Shown: positions 12,285 to 25,105, counted from the first letter of the stretch. The stretch is 64,000 nt of DNA from Inia geoffrensis (GCA_036417435.1 CM070902.1:178612445-178676444), one strand, 5' to 3'. Numbers and translations: made by a program. Notes: generated from the sequence alone by a model not told the origin.

Positions 12285-13466
12285 GCTGTTCTTCCCCTCT
12301 GTCAAGGGGTGAAGAACCTAAGAAAACTGTTAAAAGGAGCTGAATCTGGTCGGCCGGGAACCTATTTAAAGGCTATGGTAAGAGTCCTGGATATCAAAGC
12401 CCCTTGAAGGGGTAATTTTAACAGGATGAGGAAAGAAATAGAGCAAGAGGAAAAAATTTAAAGTGAGAAGAGGAAAATAAAACAACCCTAGGGCCAAAAC
12501 AAACCCGGCCCAGGGATACTGCCCAGGAAGGTGGGTTGAGCCAGGTGCACACAAAGCCTAGCATTTCTTATTTCCCTTTTTATGCCACAAAATATGAAGT
12601 AGTCGCCTTAGCTGGGCTCAGCAGAGTGGTCAAATCACCTTTAGCAAAATGCAGTGTTTTCCTTAATATGAAGATTTTTGTTCTGTTTAGTTTATTGAGA
12701 AATGACAGTCCTTTTTCTTTTTCTTTTTCTTTTTTTTTCCTTCTGCCTCATTCTGCAGTCAGGTTCCGAGGAAGATATAATCCCGTATATCCCATAAACC
12801 TTTTGGCATTAGAAATAAAAGTGATGATCTTAGAAAAACTCAAAGTGAAGATTGATTCTTTTCAAAATTGCTCAGTAAACTTTAATAAAAAATTATTCCA
12901 GCTTTACCTAATTCAGTTTCTGGATTTCATATATGTATGAAATATATCTGTGAATAGCTTGATAATGAACATGCTTGAAGTAAATACATATGTACTTAAG
13001 GGGTGATATAAAAATCAAAGTGACAGGAGTAGAATTTTACCTATTCTATTTATACTCTACGTATTTATACCCTAAAGACACACATGCATATATGTGTGTA
13101 TATGTGTGGGTATATTTACATATGCATGGGGGTATATACACACACAAATATATACCTGTATTCTGTAGAGTGATCACTGAAGACAAAGTAGAAAAAGCAA
13201 ACAAAATAGCAGTGAAATTCCATTTTTATGACTTGGACAACACAGGTGAATGAGAAATGAGAAGGTCTCGGAAACTAATAGAATTTTCATTCTATAATTA
13301 AAAACTTCCATTAATTAAGCATCTTCTTTATGCTGGATGCCATCCTATGGGTACCTCTTGGAATCACTCTTTGGTGTATCTGAGGAGGGATGAGGGATCA
13401 TTTCTTTTCAGAAGAGTCAGATGGAGACTATGGCACATGAATTCCAAAGTCTGCTTTTGTGTTCCA
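12285..13466. other. Unique intronic sequence with simple repeats
   Basis: It holds a (CTTTTT)n tract at 12711-12745 and an alternating TATGTGTG/TATACACAC tract at 13080-13155. The 134-codon ORF at 12536-12940 runs through the pyrimidine tract and has no domain. Confidence 0.55.
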
Positions 13467-13477
13467 AAGGATGACCT

Positions 13478-13605
13478 ACCTTTTTTTTTTTTAATTTTTA
13501 TTGGCGTATACTTGATTTACAATGTTGTGTTAGTTTCTACTGTACAGCAAAGTGAATCAGTTATACATATACCTGTATCCACTCTTTTTTAGATTATTTC
13601 CACAT
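13478..13605 (-). mobile_element. Very short L1 3' end with target-site duplication
   Basis: Only the last ~128 bases of L1 are present, starting with the T tract (tail) and 'gatttacaatgttgtgttag'. Direct repeats aaggatgacct lie at 13467-13477 and 13606-13616. Confidence 0.9.
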
Positions 13606-13616
13606 AAGGATGACCT

Positions 13617-15849
13617 TTTAAGGTGTGATTTGTGCTGCACAGCATGTAAGAAAAAGGATTTTGTGCTGCTAGACACTCTGCAGTCTTGGAGCCCTAGGTT
13701 TCCAAGTGGACCAGTCGGCACTTGGAAGAGTTTTGTGAAAGTGCCTTGGTTAGGAGGAGGGGAGGGGCCTTCACTCCTGGGGGGGCTTGGATCCCCTGAC
13801 CCCGGGCTGCCTGGTTAGGGAGTGGGCCGTGCACAGCACGGGACTCCTTGTTGGCACGTTTGCTCAGCGCCTCAGCCCCTCCAGGACTGTATGTTTTTCT
13901 CTGGCTTCATAATACACTGATATTTACAAGTTGGTTTCCATGGATATTGTCTGTAGAAAATGATGATATCCAGTGATAGCAGTGCCACACAGACCTTGGG
14001 AAATAATAAAATATTCTAGAAAAATGTAGTAGTGGGTGTTTTCTAGTCATATGCTCTGTGTTTAAGCTGTTTGTTTTTTTTTTTTGACACGACTATATAC
14101 ATCGAAGGAAATGTGATTTGGATCTTAAACCAGAAAAAAAAAAAAAGCTAAGATTTTTAAAAATACCTTCTGACTGTCTAGTTTGGTGCTTATTTTGCCA
14201 AGAGGGACATGATGTCTAGAGCCAGTTAATACTGAACAGCTATTTCCTTAAAATAAGGAGTTCATGACTCAAGACTGAAGTGCTCTGCACATCTGTTTGT
14301 GCTTGTTAAAGTACTAGGCTATGGGTCTGTTCTTAGTGATTTTAAAACTTTGAATAATGAATTATGCTGGGTGGCCTGAAATTTGTTTTAAACTCTGAGA
14401 GTATTTTTTCTCAGAAATCATTCCATCGTGAAATAAATTTTAATAAATATAAAAGCTCAAAATAAGTACTCCGAGTTTTTAAAAAAACACTCACATTCAG
14501 GACTATGCCTGAAATTCTCTAGTATCCCAAGAGGAAGAATATTTTTATTTCACTTTGGTGTATTTTAAAACAAACTTATTTTGCCATTTGCACAGACTTT
14601 ATCACCGAAAGGTAAATCTGTGTATCTAAACAGATGAGCCTTTTAAAATCCCTTGTGCTCCTGGTCAGCCATTTAAATATTTTCTTTTAAAATCAGGCCT
14701 GACGTCGTGATAATGCTTTGATAAGCATTGCATGGATCTGGTCCAAATTTTATTATCACACTACTTAAATAATTCTCTCAGCTTTAGATAAACCCATATC
14801 CAGTGCACCTTGGCCTGTCTGTGCAAGTGTAGGGACAATACAGCACAGGTAAAAAATGAACCAACCTAACCAACAGCAATGCTTTGCAAATGTCTTGATT
14901 AATGACGTTATGGCCTTTCGTTTAATATGTTTAGGCAATGGAATTCAGCTATTCAGAGAATCTGTTTGGTTGGTAGGTAAACAGCAGTCCGTAGGGTGCC
15001 TTTGGGCGATGGTTAGTTGTGGGTTTCCTATGCCTGGAATGGTCTTGATATTGGGTGGACAAGAGTATATCCGTAGGCCTTCTTTCTTCTCTTAAATTTT
15101 TTTTTTTTATTATTTAAAAAAAATTTTTTTTCTTCTCTTAAATTTTGAGGCCCTTTAAGTAAGCCTTGACACGTGCATTCCCATTTCAATATTCCTAGTA
15201 TCCTAAACTCAAGAGTTGGAATGCATTACAGGAAGTCCTTTTCTCCTATATCCACCTACTTCTACAGGCAAATTCTCCTTTATCCTTACCCTATGTATTG
15301 AAAGTAGAAGGGAAAACAAACAAGATGATAATCCATGAGAGAAAAACTTTGCTTAAGTCTAAGGAGAATGTTAATTTCATTGCTTCAGTTTAGTCCCTCC
15401 AGTTTCTGTCCGAGCTACAGTGGTTTGGTAGTTGGCACATGTAGCAAAGGTATATTGTCTACCATTTATATAATTGTTACTTAATTATTATTAGCTTAAT
15501 AGTGACTCAGTCAATATATGGTTAATAAATAGCCACACACCACAAAGCATCACACTAGGCAGTCCTAAGTGTTAGTGAGGTTTTATTGTGAGAATAATTA
15601 CCTGATAGTAATGATGGTAAAGAGTGGCCCTCGGAGCAGAGAGGAACCTTGTCTCGCGAGGGGGCTCTGAGTTGACCTGGTAACGGGAGCTGCCTGAATA
15701 TCGGCATAGTTTTCAGGAATTGCACAATGTGGTACAAGGTGATGTTTCTGTAACAGTGCGTCCATCACCCACGTAGTAGTTGGCTGAGGGTAGGGGTAAT
15801 ACGTTTCAAGGGCTGGTGAGTCTTGGAAAGGATGCTGAGCGGGTAGGTG
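13617..15849. other. Unique intronic sequence
   Basis: I see no recognisable repeat or exon. Homopolymer runs of T or A occur near 14075, 14138, 15100 and 15123. Confidence 0.45.
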
Positions 15850-15990
15850 GGTGCTGTTTTTACATTAACTCATTTCATTCCCACAACAGCCATCAAGCTG
15901 ACCCTGTTCCTGTGCCTGTTTTGTAGGACGTAAAATACAGACGCAAAATTTAAGAATTCGGTATTTGCCCACTGCAATCATGCATGTGTC
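15850..15990 (+). mobile_element. MIR-type SINE fragment, degraded
   Basis: 'ttaactcatttcattcccac' followed by 'ttttgtaggacgtaaaatac' keeps the order of the MIR 3' half. It is highly diverged. Confidence 0.45.
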
Positions 15991-16234
15991 TTCTATTACA
16001 GTGAAAGGAGCAACTGGTAATAATAATTAACAGCAAGGCATGGGTGCTTGTGTTGTTCTAGGCAGGTAGGCTTCGGAAAGTAGGGCCAGGGGGGCTGGTT
16101 CTGAGGTCCGCCTCGAGCCAGAAGTAATGATTCCCGCAGCTTGTGGCCGGGTGAGGAGCTCGGGGGGCCGCTCATTCTCAGAGCAGGGTATTGCATGTGG
16201 GGTTGTGAGGATAGCAGCTACTAAAAAAAAAAAA

Positions 16235-16380
16235 AAGATACCACTTATTGAGCAGTTTACTCCTCAGACATAGTTCTAATTGCTTCATATACATACATTC
16301 TCTCATTGACCTTTCACGACAGCCTTGAGAGTTAATGAATATTATCCACATTGGAAAGAAGACGATCTAGGGAGGCTCCA
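16235..16380 (+). mobile_element. MIR-type SINE fragment
   Basis: 'ccacttattgagcagtttac', 'attctctcattgacctttca' and 'attatccacattggaaagaa' match the MIR core and 3' wording in order. Confidence 0.6.
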
Positions 16381-16404
16381 TTGTGTCCTGTTTTGCTAGA
16401 GACA

Positions 16405-16660
16405 GTATCATGTGATGGCTAAGAATATGGGCTCTGAAGCCCAGAGCAAGGACCTGCCTCCCCATTACTCTTCGCTGTGTGACTTGCTTTGTTACCTCTT
16501 TATACCTCAGTTTCCCATCTCTAATATGGGTATAATAATAGGAGCTACAGATAGGATTGTGTTTGAAGATTGAATCACTTAATATTTATAAAGTATCTGC
16601 ATACAGTATGTACTCCATATCGTTTGCTTTATTATTGTGGTTATTATTTTGCACAGATAT
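16405..16660 (+). mobile_element. MIR-type SINE, nearly full length
   Basis: The element shows the complete MIR order: 'gtgatggctaagaatatggg', 'ctctgaagcc', 'ctgtgtgactt', 'cctcagtttcccatctctaa' and 'ataataatagga'. This old tRNA-derived SINE is shared by all mammals. Confidence 0.8.
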
Positions 16661-17583
16661 ATTCTAGAAGACTTGGGATTTCGGTAAAAGTTATCGTAAA
16701 CGCGTGCCTTTTTGTCATTCGATAATATTGTTTGCCTTTCTTCATAGAGTGTTTATATTTTATTTGTTACTTTTATTACTACACATTTTTACAGCTCGCT
16801 GAAAGACATTTTTCCCTATTTGGTTTCTAACTTTTTTTTTTTTTACTGTCATAAGGAAAAACCATTGATGCTTGTATATTGATCTCACACTTAGTCACTT
16901 TACTAAATTCTATTTTAGTTCCAGGTGGTTTTTAAAAGCCAAAATCTTTGAAATCGTCTTTGATACCTGTTTTTCTCTCACACCCAGACCACCTCCTATC
17001 AGATCTTCAGACTATGCACAGCCTGGAGCCCATTCTTTACCCCTACCTGCCCCCATGCTCAAGCCACCCACCTGGATGATGGTGAAGAGTTTCCAGTCTC
17101 TGTGCTTATCCGACTACTGTCTGTTCTTAAGGGATCTGTTATCAACTAAGGATCGTTTTTCTCCTGCTTCTATGACATTTATTTGCTTTCCTCTCTTATT
17201 AAATTAGCTTGAGCTTTCCCCCCAAATGCTGAAAACAGTAGTGAGAATGGCCAATCCTGTCTTTGTTCTAACTTTAACGAGAATGACTTTGATTTTATTT
17301 AATGTAATACTTGCAGTTAACTTCTGTTATGTAATTTTATCATGATTTGAAAGTTTCCTGCTCTTCACAGTTGACTCCGTTTTTATCTAAGTATAATTGA
17401 CTTTATTATGTTTTTTCAGCATTTATTAATATGAACATATAGTTTTTCTCCTTTGAGTATTCTAAAAGGTCGTCATTACATTAATCCTCAAGCTCATGAT
17501 GCAAATCCATGTTCTGTCAACAAGTATGCTTTTAACCCACTAGTGAACGATATTTGATTAAATTTTATTTAGAATTTTTGCAT
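16661..17583. other. Unique intronic sequence
   Basis: AT-rich, with no recognised repeat. The 111-codon ORF at 16872-17207 has no domain. Confidence 0.4.
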
Positions 17584-17597
17584 TTCCCTCCATTTAT

Positions 17598-17812
17598 AAA
17601 TAGGTTTTTTTTTTTTTTTTGCGGTACGCAGGCCTCTCACTGTTATGGCCTCTCCCGTTGCGGAGCACAGGCTCCGGATGCGCAGGCTCAGCGGCCACGG
17701 CTCACGGGCCCAGCCGCTCCGCGGCATCTGGGATCTTCCCGGACCGGGGCACGAACCCGTGTCCCCTGCATCGGCAGATGGACTCTCAACCACTGCGCCA
17801 CCAGGGAAACCC
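17598..17812 (-). mobile_element. CHR-type SINE with 14-base target-site duplication
   Basis: T tract, then 'gcggtacgcaggcctctcac', ending 'ccaccagggaaaccc'. Identical repeats ttccctccatttat flank it at 17584-17597 and 17813-17826. Confidence 0.95.
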
Positions 17813-17919
17813 TTCCCTCCATTTATGAGTGAACTTGGTCTTCATTTTACATGTTTGATATTTTGCCATTTCAAAAAACTTGGACACAGTACTGTTTTTC
17901 AATTATTAGAAATTTTTAC

Positions 17920-18130
17920 TTTTTCCAGCTTTAGTGAGATATAATCGACATGTAACATTGTGTAAGTTTAAGATGTACAACCTGTTGATTTGAAACACAT
18001 ATATTGCAGTATGATTACCACTGTGGCATTAGCTAACAGCCCCTTCATACCACATCATTCCACTTCGACATTTAAGATCCATTCTCTTAGCAACTTTCAA
18101 GTATATGATACAGTATTGTTAACAATATTC
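17920..18130 (-). mobile_element. Older L1 3' UTR fragment
   Basis: 'gctttagtgagatataatcg', 'aagtttaagatgtacaacct' and 'atattgcagtatgattacca' match the 3' UTR of an older mammalian L1 group, read antisense. It differs from the young cetartiodactyl L1 tails elsewhere in the window. Confidence 0.65.
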
Positions 18131-18803
18131 GTAAGATTTAGGCTAGCTTTTATTATTATTAATTGAGTGAATATCTGGTCATGTTCCATTTTTTTTTTTT
18201 TTTACAGTTGCTTACATAACATTGAAATTATACATTCCTTTAATATCATATGGAACTCTTCTATAAATCCCATGCCATTGCATCTTTTTTTATTGACAGA
18301 TGTTTGACAGTCTTTTCAGTTTCTTCTGGAGTTATTCGTCTGTTCACTTTTTCCACTTTTTTAGTCAACCTTTGTAATTTACGTTTTCCTAGTAAGGCAT
18401 CCATGTCATTTAGCTTTTCAGGTTTAATTGGCAATGGTGTTGCCTAAAACGCACTTAGAGATGTGACATCCATTTTTATCTGTGATTACATCTTTCTCAT
18501 GCCTATGCATGGAAATTCCTGGCCTCTCTCTCTCCCCTGTGACTTCTTTCTGAGAGCCGGCTCTTGGTTTTCATTCTGAACCCTAATTTGGTATTTGAAT
18601 GTATCTTTTAGAGGTTTAGTCTTCACTTTTTTGTCACTTTATACTCTCTTGGTTTTCTTTTTTTTTTTAATTTTTCTAGCTTTGTAGATTGAGTTCATGG
18701 CTTATACATATATATATATATATTTTTTTTTTTTTTAGTAATAAGATAATTTACTTAGTAATAAGATAATTTAAAACTCTTCACTTCCTACCATGTACAG
18801 TGT
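18131..18803. other. Low-complexity AT-rich intronic sequence
   Basis: T tracts near 18190, 18660 and 18722, a (TA)n run near 18707-18722 and a 20-base tandem duplication at 18735-18773. No exon seen. Confidence 0.5.
18735..18773 (+). repeat. 20-base tandem duplication
   Basis: The unit ttagtaataagataatttac is present almost exactly twice (18735-18754 and 18755-18773). Confidence 0.9.
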
Positions 18804-18820
18804 CAACATCCCCATTTTTT

Positions 18821-19135
18821 TTTTTTTAAAGAAGATGCTGGGGATAGGAGTTTATTAATTAATTAATTAATTTTTGCTGTGTTGGGACTTCGTTTCTGTG
18901 CAAGGGGTTTCTCTAGTTGTGGCGAGCGGGGGCCACCCTTCATCGCGGTGCGCGAGCCTCTCACTATCGCGGCCTCTCTTGTTGCGGAGCACAGGCTCCA
19001 GACGCGCAGGCTCAGTAGTTGCGGTTCACGGGCCAAGCCGCTCCGCGGCATGTGGGATCTTCCCGGACCAGAGATCGAACCCGTGTTCCCTGCATTAGCA
19101 GGCAGATTCTCAACCACTGTGCCACCAGGGAAGCC
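18821..19135 (-). mobile_element. CHR-type SINE, long form, with 17-base target-site duplication
   Basis: The tail (TTAA)n is near 18853-18873 and the head 'ccaccagggaagcc' at the right end. Flanking repeats caacatccccatttttt (18804-18820) and caacacccccatttttt (19136-19152) differ at one base. Confidence 0.94.
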
Positions 19136-19496
19136 CAACACCCCCATTTTTTACATGTAGAACTCTCATTTTCCTGAGAATTACTCCATCGTATGTTGTC
19201 CTCCCTCTGAAGCGTGCTCTTTGGTTTGACTTAACGCATTTCCTACGTAGGTTTAAAGTTCTCCATAACGAATTTTGAGTGCCTAAAAGTAAACAGTCCT
19301 GAGTCAATTAAAATAAATACCTGTAAATGTATATGCCCAAATTATCAAGTTGACTGATCAACTTATTTGAATGACTGTTAATGGTTCTCCAGCCACTGAA
19401 CAAGTTCATTTGGCCAATCTGAACAAAGACACATAAATTCTATACTGTTTAGCCTCAGAATAGAGGAAATATAATTAAGTAGGAATATTTTAAATA

Positions 19497-19716
19497 TGAT
19501 AGGCAGTACGGCTTCGCTCTTGAGAGCATGGGCTTTGGAGTTCAGCTCCCAAAACCGAAGCCTTCGCTCTACACTTGGTTGCTATGTGACCTTGGCTGGG
19601 TGCTTAGCTTTTCCATATTTTATAATCTGTAAAATGGGCAAAATAACAGTATTAACCTTTTATGATTTTTGTGAGGATCAAAGGAATGTATAAAGAGCAA
19701 TGACTATGTAACGTGT
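19497..19716 (+). mobile_element. MIR-type SINE, nearly full length
   Basis: 'ttgagagcatgggctttgga', 'ctatgtgaccttggctgggt' and 'ataatctgtaaaatgggcaa' occur in MIR order. Confidence 0.75.
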
Positions 19717-19719
19717 AAT

Positions 19720-20452
19720 TTTTTAAAAATTGTTATTGGAGTATAGTTGCTTCACAGTGTTGTGTTAGCCTCTGCTGTACAGCAAAGTGCATCAGCTCTA
19801 CGTATACATACATCCCCTTTTTTGGATTTCCTTCCCGTTTAGGTCACCACAGAGCACTGAGTAGAGTTCCCTTTGCTATACGGTAGGTTTTCCTTAGTAG
19901 TCTATTTTATTTATAGTATCAGTAGTGTATATATGTCAATCCCAATCTCCCAATTCATTCCACCACCACCCCGCTTCCCCACTTGGTATCCATACGTTTG
20001 TTCTCTACGTCTGCATCTCTATTTCTGCGTTGCCAATAAGTTAATCTGTACCATTTTTCTATATTCCACATACAAATGATATCATATGATATTTGTTTTT
20101 TTCTTTCTGACTTCACTCTGTGTGACAGTCTCTAGGTCCATCCACGTCTATGCAAATGGCATCATTTTATTCCTTTTTATGGCTGAATAATATTCCATTG
20201 GATGTATGTATCACATCTTCTTTATCCATTCATCTGTTGATGGACACTTAGGTTGCTTGTGTGTCCTGGCTGTTGTAAGTAGTCCTGCAATGAACATTGG
20301 GGTGCATGCATCCTTTCGAATTGCAGTTTTCTCTGGATATAAGCCCAGGAATGGGATTGCTGGGTCATATGATAGCTCTATTTTTAGTTTTTTAAGGAGC
20401 CTCCATACTGTTCTCCATAGTGGCTGTATCAATTTGCATTCCCACCAACATG
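19720..20452 (-). mobile_element. L1 3' end including the last part of ORF2
   Basis: This is the longest uninterrupted L1 piece here, about 730 bases antisense. From the left it has the 3' UTR tail (acagtgttgtgttagcctct), the UTR body, then the C-terminal reverse-transcriptase protein region. On the minus strand the 20211-20477 frame reads [21 protein letters not shown], the familiar end of L1 ORF2p. It is dead because it is 5'-truncated. Confidence 0.93.
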
Positions 20453-22257
20453 CATAATTATTAAAATTTATTTTCATTATTAGGTAAAGTATGGGATGAC
20501 TATTCTGGTGCCCAAATAGGGATTTAAAACTTTTACTCTGTGTCTGGGTTGTCTTCTGTTAAACCGAAGTGTAAGCCAGCGAGCACTGCTGGATAACTGT
20601 CACCTTGTTAAGTTTATTACCTTCCCCAACAAGCCCAGGCTCCCGTCACATGCAGAATGAGGCCTTCTGAAGATGCATGTCTATTTGTTGGTAGAGTTTC
20701 ACACCACCCTCGGGTTCGATCATTCACGGGGTAGATTTAATTGACAGGGTTTTAGTTAGTGTGAACTAGAAACAGCCTGTTTTGCAGGGTTGGTTTATTT
20801 TCGTGGAAGGAAGCTGAGTGTCGGACAATTGTGTTTACAAGTGAATTTATTTCTTTGGTTTAGTCCTCAGCAGCTCTACTATCTTCAGTTTTTAAATTCC
20901 CACGTGAGAATGAAAATTCTGTCTACAATACCAGACTTGTTTGTTAAACATAAAAGAACATAAATCCTCTGAGGGTCCCCAGGGGTATGATAGAGAAAGG
21001 GAGTGCTCATTATAAACCACTTAGCGCTGTGTGTACTGTATCATGTTTCTGTGAGAAAGTGATGTTTGATTGGCCCCTAAAATAGGTTTAGTAAATCCCT
21101 TAAATACTGATGTGAGCAATTGTGCACGTGGGAAATTAATACCTGAGAGTGTGTTATAGGATTACCGTGGCTCCAGAAAAGTCACCTGGGCCTGTGTGGA
21201 TATCTGAGGATGATTCTGTTTTGTAATTTCACTTTTATGGGTTTTATTTTCTGCCATTCATTTGGCTGAGGCCTGCAGAAAATCTTTTAGCATTGTTTTC
21301 TCTTTTCCTTTTCTTCTTGATGCTTTGAGCTGTGTTGTAGTGTGTCAGCCAACCAGCGTATGCAGTGAGTCCCATGTTCCCTACATGGCATTCTGAGAAA
21401 AAAGAAAAATGTCAAAGTATTGGGGAAGATAATTGGATTGAATACTCTAGTCTTTTTCCAACCACACTCTGTAAACAAGTTAGCCGACAATATGGAATCA
21501 AGCGGCAGTGGGTTTTGTTTTGTTTTGTTTCTATTTTGAAGGTTAGGAAGCAACCGTGAGGCATGGTGATATGTCTCAAGTAGATTGTCACTGGGTCTGT
21601 TTTAGACGGCTTGAATATGATTTAAATACAAGAATGCCATTTTTAGCAAGAGGATTTACTGTTTTGATTCACAGAATTAATGTGGAATCATTGGATGAAG
21701 CTTAGCATTATATTATCATAACGACACTGCTTTTGAAAAAAAAATCCTAAAATGCCAAATTTACTATGAAACAATTAGTAGTATAACTTAAGTTCTACTT
21801 CTGAAAGGCAGAGAACAGAGCACTTTTTAGATGTTCGTTTCATTTAACTTCATGGAATGAAAAACTATGTAGGTCTTTAAAATACGATGATAAATTTATG
21901 TATGCACCAGATTTGTATGAGCTTGTGAGAATTAATTACCAGCTATCTAACTGCAAATCCAAAAAATGTTATAAAGATTAGCGTTATGGGTTGTTTTTGC
22001 TTTATGGCGTCAAATTCAGTAGCAGATCTTCATGAAAAAAGTAATAATCTACTTGTCACTCTTCTCTTATCTGCAGGACAGTGATTTTTGTCTCAGGATA
22101 CAAGTTAGATATGGCAACGTTTAAGACTTGTTTGTGCCTTAATACGTTAACACTGATAATCTAGATATTTACGAGTGTGCTTAAAAACTCCTTTTTTTTT
22201 TTTTTTTTTCTCAATTGTGTGCTGTCGTGAGTTGCTGAATTAAGGCCAGTAAGATCT
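20453..22257. other. Unique intronic sequence
   Basis: I see no recognisable transposable element or exon. A TTTTG microsatellite of four units is near 21513-21532. Confidence 0.45.
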
Positions 22258-22267
22258 TTCTTTTTAT

Positions 22268-22484
22268 TTTTTATTTATTTATTTATTTTTTTTGCGGTAC
22301 GCGGGCCTCTCACTGTCGTGGCCTCTCCCGTTGCGGATCACAGGCTCTGGACGAGCAGGCTCAGCGGCCTTGGCTTACGGGCCCAGCTGCTCCGCGGCAT
22401 GTGGGATCTTCCCGGACCGGGGCATGAACCCGTGTCCCCTGATCGGCAGGCGGACTCTCAACCACTGCGCCACCAGGGAAGCCC
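22268..22484 (-). mobile_element. CHR-type SINE, first of a three-SINE cluster
   Basis: 'tttgcggtacgcgggcctct' at the left and 'ccaccagggaagccc' at the right. The tail merges with a TTTA-rich tract at 22258-22290. Confidence 0.92.
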
Positions 22485-22489
22485 TATAT

Positions 22490-22785
22490 TTTAATTTTTA
22501 AAAAAATATTTTTGGCTGCGTTGGGTCGTTGTTGCAGTGTGCAGGCTTCTCATTGCAGTGGCTTCTCTTGTTGCGGAGCACAGGCTCTAAGCACACAGGC
22601 TTCAGTAGTTGTGGCACGCGGGCTTAGTAATTGCGGCTTGCGGGCTCTAGAGCGCAGGCTCAGTAGTTGTGGCGCACGGGCTTAGTTGCTCCACAGCATG
22701 TGGGATCTTCCCGGCCCAGGGCTCGAACCCGTGTCCCCTGCATTGGCAGGTGGATTCCACACCACTGTGCCACCAGGGAAGCCCC
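22490..22785 (-). mobile_element. CHR-type SINE, second of the cluster, long form
   Basis: 'tttttggctgcgttgggtcg' at the tail end and 'ccaccagggaagcccc' at the head end. The interior contains the repeated cagtagttgtggc module. Confidence 0.92.
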
Positions 22786-22855
22786 TAAAAACACCTTTTA
22801 AATACTTATAAAGAGCTTACACATCGGATTAACTCATATGGTGTTTCTTTTTTTT

Positions 22856-22966
22856 TTTGGCCACGCCGGCAGCATGTAGGATCTTAGATCCCAGACCAGG
22901 GATTGAACCTGCGCCCCCTGTAGTGGAAGCGCGGAGTCTTAACCACTGGACAGCCAGGGAAGTCCC
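22856..22966 (-). mobile_element. CHR-type SINE, short form, third of the cluster
   Basis: About 110 bases, only the tRNA-related part, ending 'cagccagggaagtccc'. The flanking words tggtgtttctttttttt (from 22839) and tggtatttctttttttt (from 22967) look like a target-site duplication running into the T tail. Confidence 0.9.
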
Positions 22967-23124
22967 TGGTATTTCTTTTTTTTAACAGAAATCAAAAGGA
23001 AATATGTATAATAAAATAGTTATGTGAGTTGTTAGTTTTAGGTTCCTTGCAAATGGTATTCTTTTCTCTTGAGATGTTTCTATAAGAAAGATTATGATAG
23101 TTGTTTTGAAAATGGTCTGGAGGA

Positions 23125-23370
23125 GGGAATAAGTTAGGAGTTTGGGATTAACATATACACACTACTGTATATAAAAGAGATAACCAACAAGGACCCGCTG
23201 TACAGCACAGGGAACTCTGCTCAATATCTTGTATAACCTATAAAGGAAAAGGATCTGAAAAAGAACATATATACGTTTAACTGGGTCACTTTGCTGTATA
23301 CCTGAAACTAACACAACATTGTAAATCAAATTTACTTCAGTTTTTAAAAATTAGAAAATAAAATGATTTT
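23125..23370 (+). mobile_element. L1 3' end, 5'-truncated
   Basis: 'ggagtttgggattaacatat', 'gctgtacagcacagggaact' and 'cctgaaactaacacaacatt' in order, with an A-rich end. Flanking words aaaatggtctgg and aaaatgatctga suggest a worn target-site duplication. Confidence 0.88.
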
Positions 23371-24149
23371 AAAATGATCTGAAGAAAGTTTTTGACACTA
23401 CGTGTTCACCCAACCGGTTTGTTGAAAATGACTTCATAATTGCCAGGCCCACGGGATACTTCTTGGCTTTCATCTCCTTTGGTCTTTCTCTGGCAGTGAC
23501 AGCGGGCCCACTTCTGCTTGGGTGGACGCTCTCTCCCTCCCTCTTTCCTTCGTTCTGTGCCGTCCTGCTTCCCTGAGGGCTCCTTTTCAGGATGTTTTTG
23601 TTACGAGGGCTTGCTTTCTGCCCACACTTGAGATGCTGTTGTTTCCACATCCTCAGATGTGTTGTGATCCTGTGTCTATGCTGCTGCCTCATTGAAACCT
23701 CCTGTAGGTGCCCCATAGTCTGCAAGGGAAGCAAACTCAGATGCCCACGTGGGCAAGTGATGGAAATAAATGAAGATCTGGTTATTAAGAAAAATCATAA
23801 TAAAGCAGCATAGGAAACAGACAAGGATTTTTAAAAACTGGAAGGCGGATGTCTCATCTAAAGCCCTTTCCACCTGGCCCAGCCTCAGTTTCCGTGAAGG
23901 AGTGAAGGCCATAGTGACCTCGTGCGGTAAACACTCTCCGTGCCTGGCAACCAGCTGCTCGGGTGAGGCCATGCGGAGGACAAAGGGCCCTCCTCTCCTG
24001 GAGCTGACGCCGGTTCTGCAGATCTGAGTAACACAAGGAGTCACACCAGGGCTAATAATATTTAGTATGACCAGATGTTCAAATTTGTTTTAAAAGGGCC
24101 TGAAATCCAGATTTTTCTGTGAAATTTGACTTTTTAAAATGTTGATTTA
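23371..24149. other. Unique intronic sequence
   Basis: No recognised repeat. Overlapping ORFs of up to 122 codons on both strands (23369-24044) carry no domain and have the Cys/Arg-rich composition of shadow frames. Confidence 0.45.
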
Positions 24150-24546
24150 CAGACAGGGAAAGACAAATATCATATGATATCACTTATATGTGGAACCTGA
24201 AAAAAATAATATAAATGAACATATTTACAAAACAGAAATAGACTCACAGACATAACAAACTTACGGTTACCAAAGGGGAAAGGGGGGGAAGGGGGGATGG
24301 TGGGAGGTAAATTAAGAGTTTGGAATTAACCTACATATACACACTGCTATATAAAAATACATAGACAGTAAGGACCTACTGTACAGCCCAGGGAACTACG
24401 TTCAGTATCTTGTAATGACCTGTAACGGAAAAGAATCTGAAAAAATATATATGTGTATATATATAACTGAATCACTTTGCTGTACACTTGAAACTAATAC
24501 AACATTATAAATTAACGATAGTTTAATAAAAAGTAATTTAAAAAAT
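24150..24546 (+). mobile_element. L1 3' end, 5'-truncated
   Basis: Sense L1 3' UTR with 'atcacttatatgtggaacct', 'aaaacagaaatagactcaca', a G-rich tract (24283-24300) and a polyadenylation-like TTTAATAAAAAG end. Confidence 0.9.
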
Positions 24547-24649
24547 ACAGGTAACACCTGAAAACTTAATTGATTAATTAAATGTCGACAAATATTTTAA
24601 AGAAGGGTAGAGCCTCTTCACACTGTGCTTAACCTCCTTGGAACATTGG

Positions 24650-25105
24650 TCTCCAAACTACTTTTCTAACATCCGACTCTGAAATTTCAAGGCCTTCGTA
24701 CCTACACCTGTTCATCCAGCTTAAGCTCCATCCTCTGTTCACGAGGGACCACCCGGGCCCCTGGTTTCCTCTGTTACATCCTGGGGATTGTGGGTCTCGC
24801 TAGAATGCGTTTCCATTCTCCCTGTCCCCCCTGGTCAGTCAGGACTCACTGACAGCCCAGATGCTGCTTAGAAGGGTGACCCTCATCTCACTGTAAAGGG
24901 TTTCCCTCACCTTGCCAGTGTTCTGCACTGCCCGTTTTTCCTAAGCACTCTCATTAGAGCACTCAGCACTGTTCAATGGACCCTGAGCCCATAGAAGCTA
25001 TGGTTTCATCTCTGTATCCTGAGGATCTAGCCCAGCACTTTGTGGGCTGGCACTTTGGGCCAACACAGTGCTTCACAGGTACTCGTGGAATGACTGACCA
25101 GGCCT
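24650..25105 (+). mobile_element. L2-type LINE 3' fragment, degraded
   Basis: 'ctgtatcctgaggatctagc', 'ccagcactttg' and a terminal 'ctcgtggaatgactgacc' follow the order of the ancient L2 3' end. The upstream pyrimidine-rich part fits too, but divergence is high. Confidence 0.5.
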
